7,437 nt of DNA. Source: Thermoanaerobaculales bacterium. Its GTDB lineage: Bacteria > Acidobacteriota > Thermoanaerobaculia > Thermoanaerobaculales > Sulfomarinibacteraceae. Within the stretch, counting starts at the first letter, position 1. Every line of letters starts with the position of its first letter. The translations under genes and the position numbers were made by a program. The notes beneath the pieces are model-generated. The model had not been told where the DNA came from. It saw only the letters and a program-made list of their open reading frames with translations, and ran no database searches. Below are positions 6,145-7,437 of the stretch, piece after piece. The DNA lies in NCBI GenBank assembly GCA_025456385.1, contig JALOKS010000150.1, positions 1 through 7,437 on the forward strand, in the 5' to 3' direction.

Positions 6145-6966
6145 ATGAAGAGATGGATTCTGAGCCTGAGCCTGCTCGTCGCGGCCGCACCTGCCCTCGC
6201 GGGCGTGGTCTACCGGGTCGAGACGACCGACCACGACAGCGACCCACCCGCCGTCACCGCCGGCACGATGAGCGCCGAGGGCTCCTCGCTGCGCATGGAG
6301 CTCGCGTCGAAGAACCAGGGCATGACCGAGATCATCTACCGCGGCGACCGCCGCGAGCTGCTGATGATCGACCACGAGAAGAAGACCTACACGGTCATGG
6401 ACGAGGCGACCCTGAAGGAGCTCGCCGCGCAGATGAGCCAGGCGATGGCCGCCATGGAGCAGGCGCTGGCTGCGGTGCCGGAGAGCCAGCGTAAGAAGAT
6501 GGAAGAGATGATGAAGGCGCACATGCCGGTACAGGCGGGCTCGGCCGAGCCCTCCGAGCTGCGCGCGACCGGTGACAGCGACACCGTCAACGGCTACCCG
6601 TGCACCCGCTACGACGGCGGCGCCAAGGAGAGCGAGCACTGGGTCACCGGGTGGTCGAACGTCGAGGGCGGCGACGAGGTCGCCGAGGTCTTCGAGAGCA
6701 TGGCCGGCTTCTTCCAGGAGCTCATCGACAGCCTGCCGGACTTTCTCGGCGCCCGCGGCGCGGCGGACGCCGCATACGCCCACATGCGGGAGATGAAGGG
6801 CTTCCCGGTCGTCACCCGCACCTACGGCGCCGGCGGCGCCCTCGAGATGGAGACCGCGCTCACGTCCTCCGAGTCGGTGAGCCTCGAGCCCGCCACCTTC
6901 GAGCCGCCGGCCGGCTACAAGCGGCAGGACATGATGCAGCAGGGCAAGAAGGGGAAGAAGAAGTAG
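6145..6966 (+). CDS. Secreted DUF4412-type protein of unknown function
   Basis: The 273-residue product starts with a Sec signal peptide: MKR, hydrophobic core ILSLSLLVAAAP, and an A-L-A site, with predicted cleavage after residue 19. The mature part begins GVVYRVETTDHDS and continues with MSAEGSSLRMEL (42-53), IIYRGDRRELLMIDHEKKTY (63-82), a methionine- and alanine-rich helical stretch (about 88-128), NGYPCTRYD (149-157), HWVTGWSNVEGGDEVAEVF (165-183), and near the end LEPATFEPPAGYKRQDM (247-263). This order fits DUF4412-type periplasmic or outer-surface proteins, whose role is unknown to me. The C-terminus is a lysine-rich tail (KKGKKK). Only one cysteine (C153) is present in the mature chain, so no intramolecular disulfide is possible. 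There is no lipobox. It has its own extended -10 promoter, and a probable intrinsic terminator follows at 7050, so it is likely monocistronic. Family assignment is from pattern recognition and is moderately sure. Confidence 0.82.
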   Translation: MKRWILSLSLLVAAAPALAGVVYRVETTDHDSDPPAVTAGTMSAEGSSLRMELASKNQGMTEIIYRGDRRELLMIDHEKKTYTVMDEATLKELAAQMSQAMAAMEQALAAVPESQRKKMEEMMKAHMPVQAGSAEPSELRATGDSDTVNGYPCTRYDGGAKESEHWVTGWSNVEGGDEVAEVFESMAGFFQELIDSLPDFLGARGAADAAYAHMREMKGFPVVTRTYGAGGALEMETALTSSESVSLEPATFEPPAGYKRQDMMQQGKKGKKK

Positions 6967-6971
6967 GAGAC

Positions 6972-6994
6972 GAATTCGGAATTCGGAATTCGGA
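6972..6994. repeat. Tandem heptamer repeat, three copies of GAATTCG plus GA
   Basis: GAATTCG occurs exactly at 6972-6978, 6979-6985 and 6986-6992, followed by GA and a run of five T (6995-6999). It starts five bases after the stop codon of the secreted-protein gene and is an AT-rich island in GC-rich DNA. AAUU arms can pair as a weak hairpin (CGAATT/AATTCG, 6971-6976 and 6980-6985). Confidence 0.85.
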
Positions 6995-7049
6995 TTTTTC
7001 GTACTGCTGACTGCAGCGCCCTTCTGAACAGCGTTGTCGATCGATGATG

Positions 7050-7081
7050 GGGCTCGGCCCGGCGCCGGGCCCATTCTTTTC
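7050..7081 (+). terminator. Probable intrinsic terminator of the secreted-protein gene
   Basis: GGGCTCGG (7050-7057) pairs with CCGGGCCC (7065-7072) in an 8-bp stem with one G-U pair and a 7-nt loop. The T-rich tail ATTCTTTTC (7073-7081) follows directly. The core 7056-7071 is also a perfect 16-bp palindrome. It lies about 83 nt after the stop codon. Confidence 0.6.
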
Positions 7082-7101
7082 ATCTGAGCGAAGCCACCGA
7101 G
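7079..7101 (+). repeat. Degenerate copy of the 'TCATC-TGAGCGA' dispersed repeat
   Basis: The sequence TTCATCTGAGCGAAGCCACC and its following GAG resembles the left part of the fuller element at 7167-7212, with one base missing between CATC and TGAGCGA. It overlaps the T-tail of the terminator and lacks the right-hand part. Confidence 0.4.
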
Positions 7102-7166
7102 CCGTCCTGAGTGTGCGGCCCGTCGCGGCGCCCGTGCGTTGTCACACAGAGCGATCGCCCCCCAGC

Positions 7167-7212
7167 TTGTCATCTTGAGCGAGGCGCCGCAGGCGCCGAG
7201 TCGAAAGATCCC
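7167..7212 (+). repeat. Dispersed intergenic repeat element of the 'GTCATCyTGAGCGA...CGAGTCGAAaGATC' type
   Basis: The left part GTCATCTTGAGCGAG (7169-7183) and the right part CGAGTCGAAAGATCCC (7197-7212) flank a hairpin GGCGCC-GCA-GGCGCC (7183-7197). I recognise this layout as a short element common between genes in several environmental bacterial phyla. That is recollection, not a search result. It carries no gene. Confidence 0.55.
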
Positions 7213-7280
7213 GTGAAGTCCCCGCTGGCTCGCAGGTCGCCGGTCGCGTGATCTCGCGTCACGGGAGGGCGCGACCCGCC

Positions 7281-7295
7281 GTGCGGCGGCCGCAC
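7281..7295. repeat. Small GC palindrome GTGCGGC-G-GCCGCAC
   Basis: Two 7-base arms are exact reverse complements around one central G. As RNA it would form a 6-bp stem with a CGG loop. The trailing CACCACC resembles sequence beside the palindromes at 4242 and 4328, so it may be a distant relative of those. Confidence 0.4.
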
Positions 7296-7400
7296 CACCA
7301 CCCGCCCAGGATACCGGAGGTGGGAGTCGACTGCCGGCCCGGGTGAGCGGACAGCGCTCGCCGTCTGGCACCAGCACCGCACCGCCTCGTCCGGCCGAGC

Positions 7401-7406
7401 TACACT
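7401..7406 (+). promoter_or_regulatory. Candidate -10 box for a leaderless gene start
   Basis: TACACT matches four of six -10 consensus positions, including the conserved TA and final T. It ends six bases before the ATG at 7413, so transcription could begin at or next to the A of the start codon. No -35 is evident. Confidence 0.35.
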
Positions 7407-7412
7407 CGGGCC

Positions 7413-7437
7413 ATGACGGCGACACGGCGGCGGTGGC
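7413..7437 (+). CDS. Possible start of a new gene, cut by the right window edge
   Basis: Only eight codons are visible (MTATRRRW), so no function can be given. Support comes from the ATG lying six bases after a TACACT -10-like box and from the absence of any other explanation for that motif after a long noncoding stretch. There is no Shine-Dalgarno, consistent with leaderless translation but also with a false call. The basic N-terminus could precede a membrane segment or signal peptide, but this cannot be seen. Confidence 0.35.

Larger units (their letters stand above)
6967..7412. other. 446-nt noncoding region with repeats and a terminator
   Basis: No reading frame here shows family motifs, a good ribosome binding site or coding-like codon use. 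It holds an AT-rich heptamer tandem repeat (6972-6994), a probable terminator (7050-7081), two related dispersed repeats (7079-7101 and 7167-7212), a 7-bp inverted pair CCCGTGA/TCACGGG (7210-7216 and 7259-7265), a small palindrome (7281-7295) and a candidate -10 box (7401-7406). The remainder is unremarkable GC-rich sequence. Confidence 0.7.

Noticed and set aside
4299..6146. Long minus-strand open frame opposite the FAD-dependent protein gene
   Set aside because: The plus-strand product carries every COG2509-type motif. The reverse product has no recognisable domain and no ribosome binding site.
6971..7016. Cloning-linker artefact, suggested by EcoRI sites (GAATTC) and a nearby CTGCAG
   Set aside because: The order and spacing do not match a vector polylinker that I recognise, and the heptamer array continues smoothly into noncoding sequence. 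An artefact is still possible but not favoured.
7210..7265. Inverted pair CCCGTGA/TCACGGG as a large hairpin
   Set aside because: Seven-base arms 42 bases apart are expected by chance in GC-rich DNA, and the interior shows no nested stem of note.
7170..7382. Small 70-codon minus-strand reading frame in the noncoding region
   Set aside because: It crosses the dispersed repeat, has no ribosome binding site or motif, and its composition is that of random GC-rich sequence.
6079..7425. Minus-strand frame of 448 codons covering the secreted-protein gene and the following noncoding region
   Set aside because: It runs through a terminator and dispersed repeats, has no family motif, and opposes a gene with a good Shine-Dalgarno and signal peptide.

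Overview
This is a GC-rich bacterial window (strong G/C bias at third codon positions) with five well-supported genes, one of them cut by the left edge, and a possible sixth cut by the right edge. No rRNA, tRNA, CRISPR array, transposase or phage gene was seen. Codon use, short dispersed repeats and the mix of genes suggest an uncultivated environmental lineage, perhaps Acidobacteriota (Thermoanaerobaculia-like) or a similar high-GC phylum. That placement is an inference from general resemblance and is weak.

Layout. Bases 1-2331 hold a leftward two-gene unit: a bifunctional sulfate adenylyltransferase/APS kinase (GTG start at 2331) followed 16 nt later by the N-terminal part of a membrane-anchored arylsulfotransferase-like beta-propeller protein that runs off the left edge. 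Bases 2332-2549 are a divergent promoter region. Bases 2550-4235 encode EttA, an ABC-F translation factor, rightward. The 186-nt gap after it is packed with three stem-loops. Bases 4422-6017 encode a COG2509-type FAD-dependent protein, and 6145-6966 a secreted DUF4412-type protein of unknown function. Bases 6967-7412 are noncoding and hold a heptamer tandem repeat, a probable intrinsic terminator, two copies of a dispersed 'TGAGCGA' repeat and a small palindrome. A new reading frame appears to start at 7413 and is cut by the right edge.

How the genes work together. The leftward pair points to activated sulfate (APS to PAPS) and sulfate-ester handling. The ATP sulfurylase half of the fusion has lost most residues of its two nucleotide/sulfate-binding motifs while the APS kinase half looks intact. 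This is the most interesting observation here: the protein may act mainly as an APS kinase with a non-catalytic or repurposed sulfurylase domain. The rightward genes (ettA, FAD protein, DUF4412 protein) each appear to have their own promoter, and no common pathway is evident.
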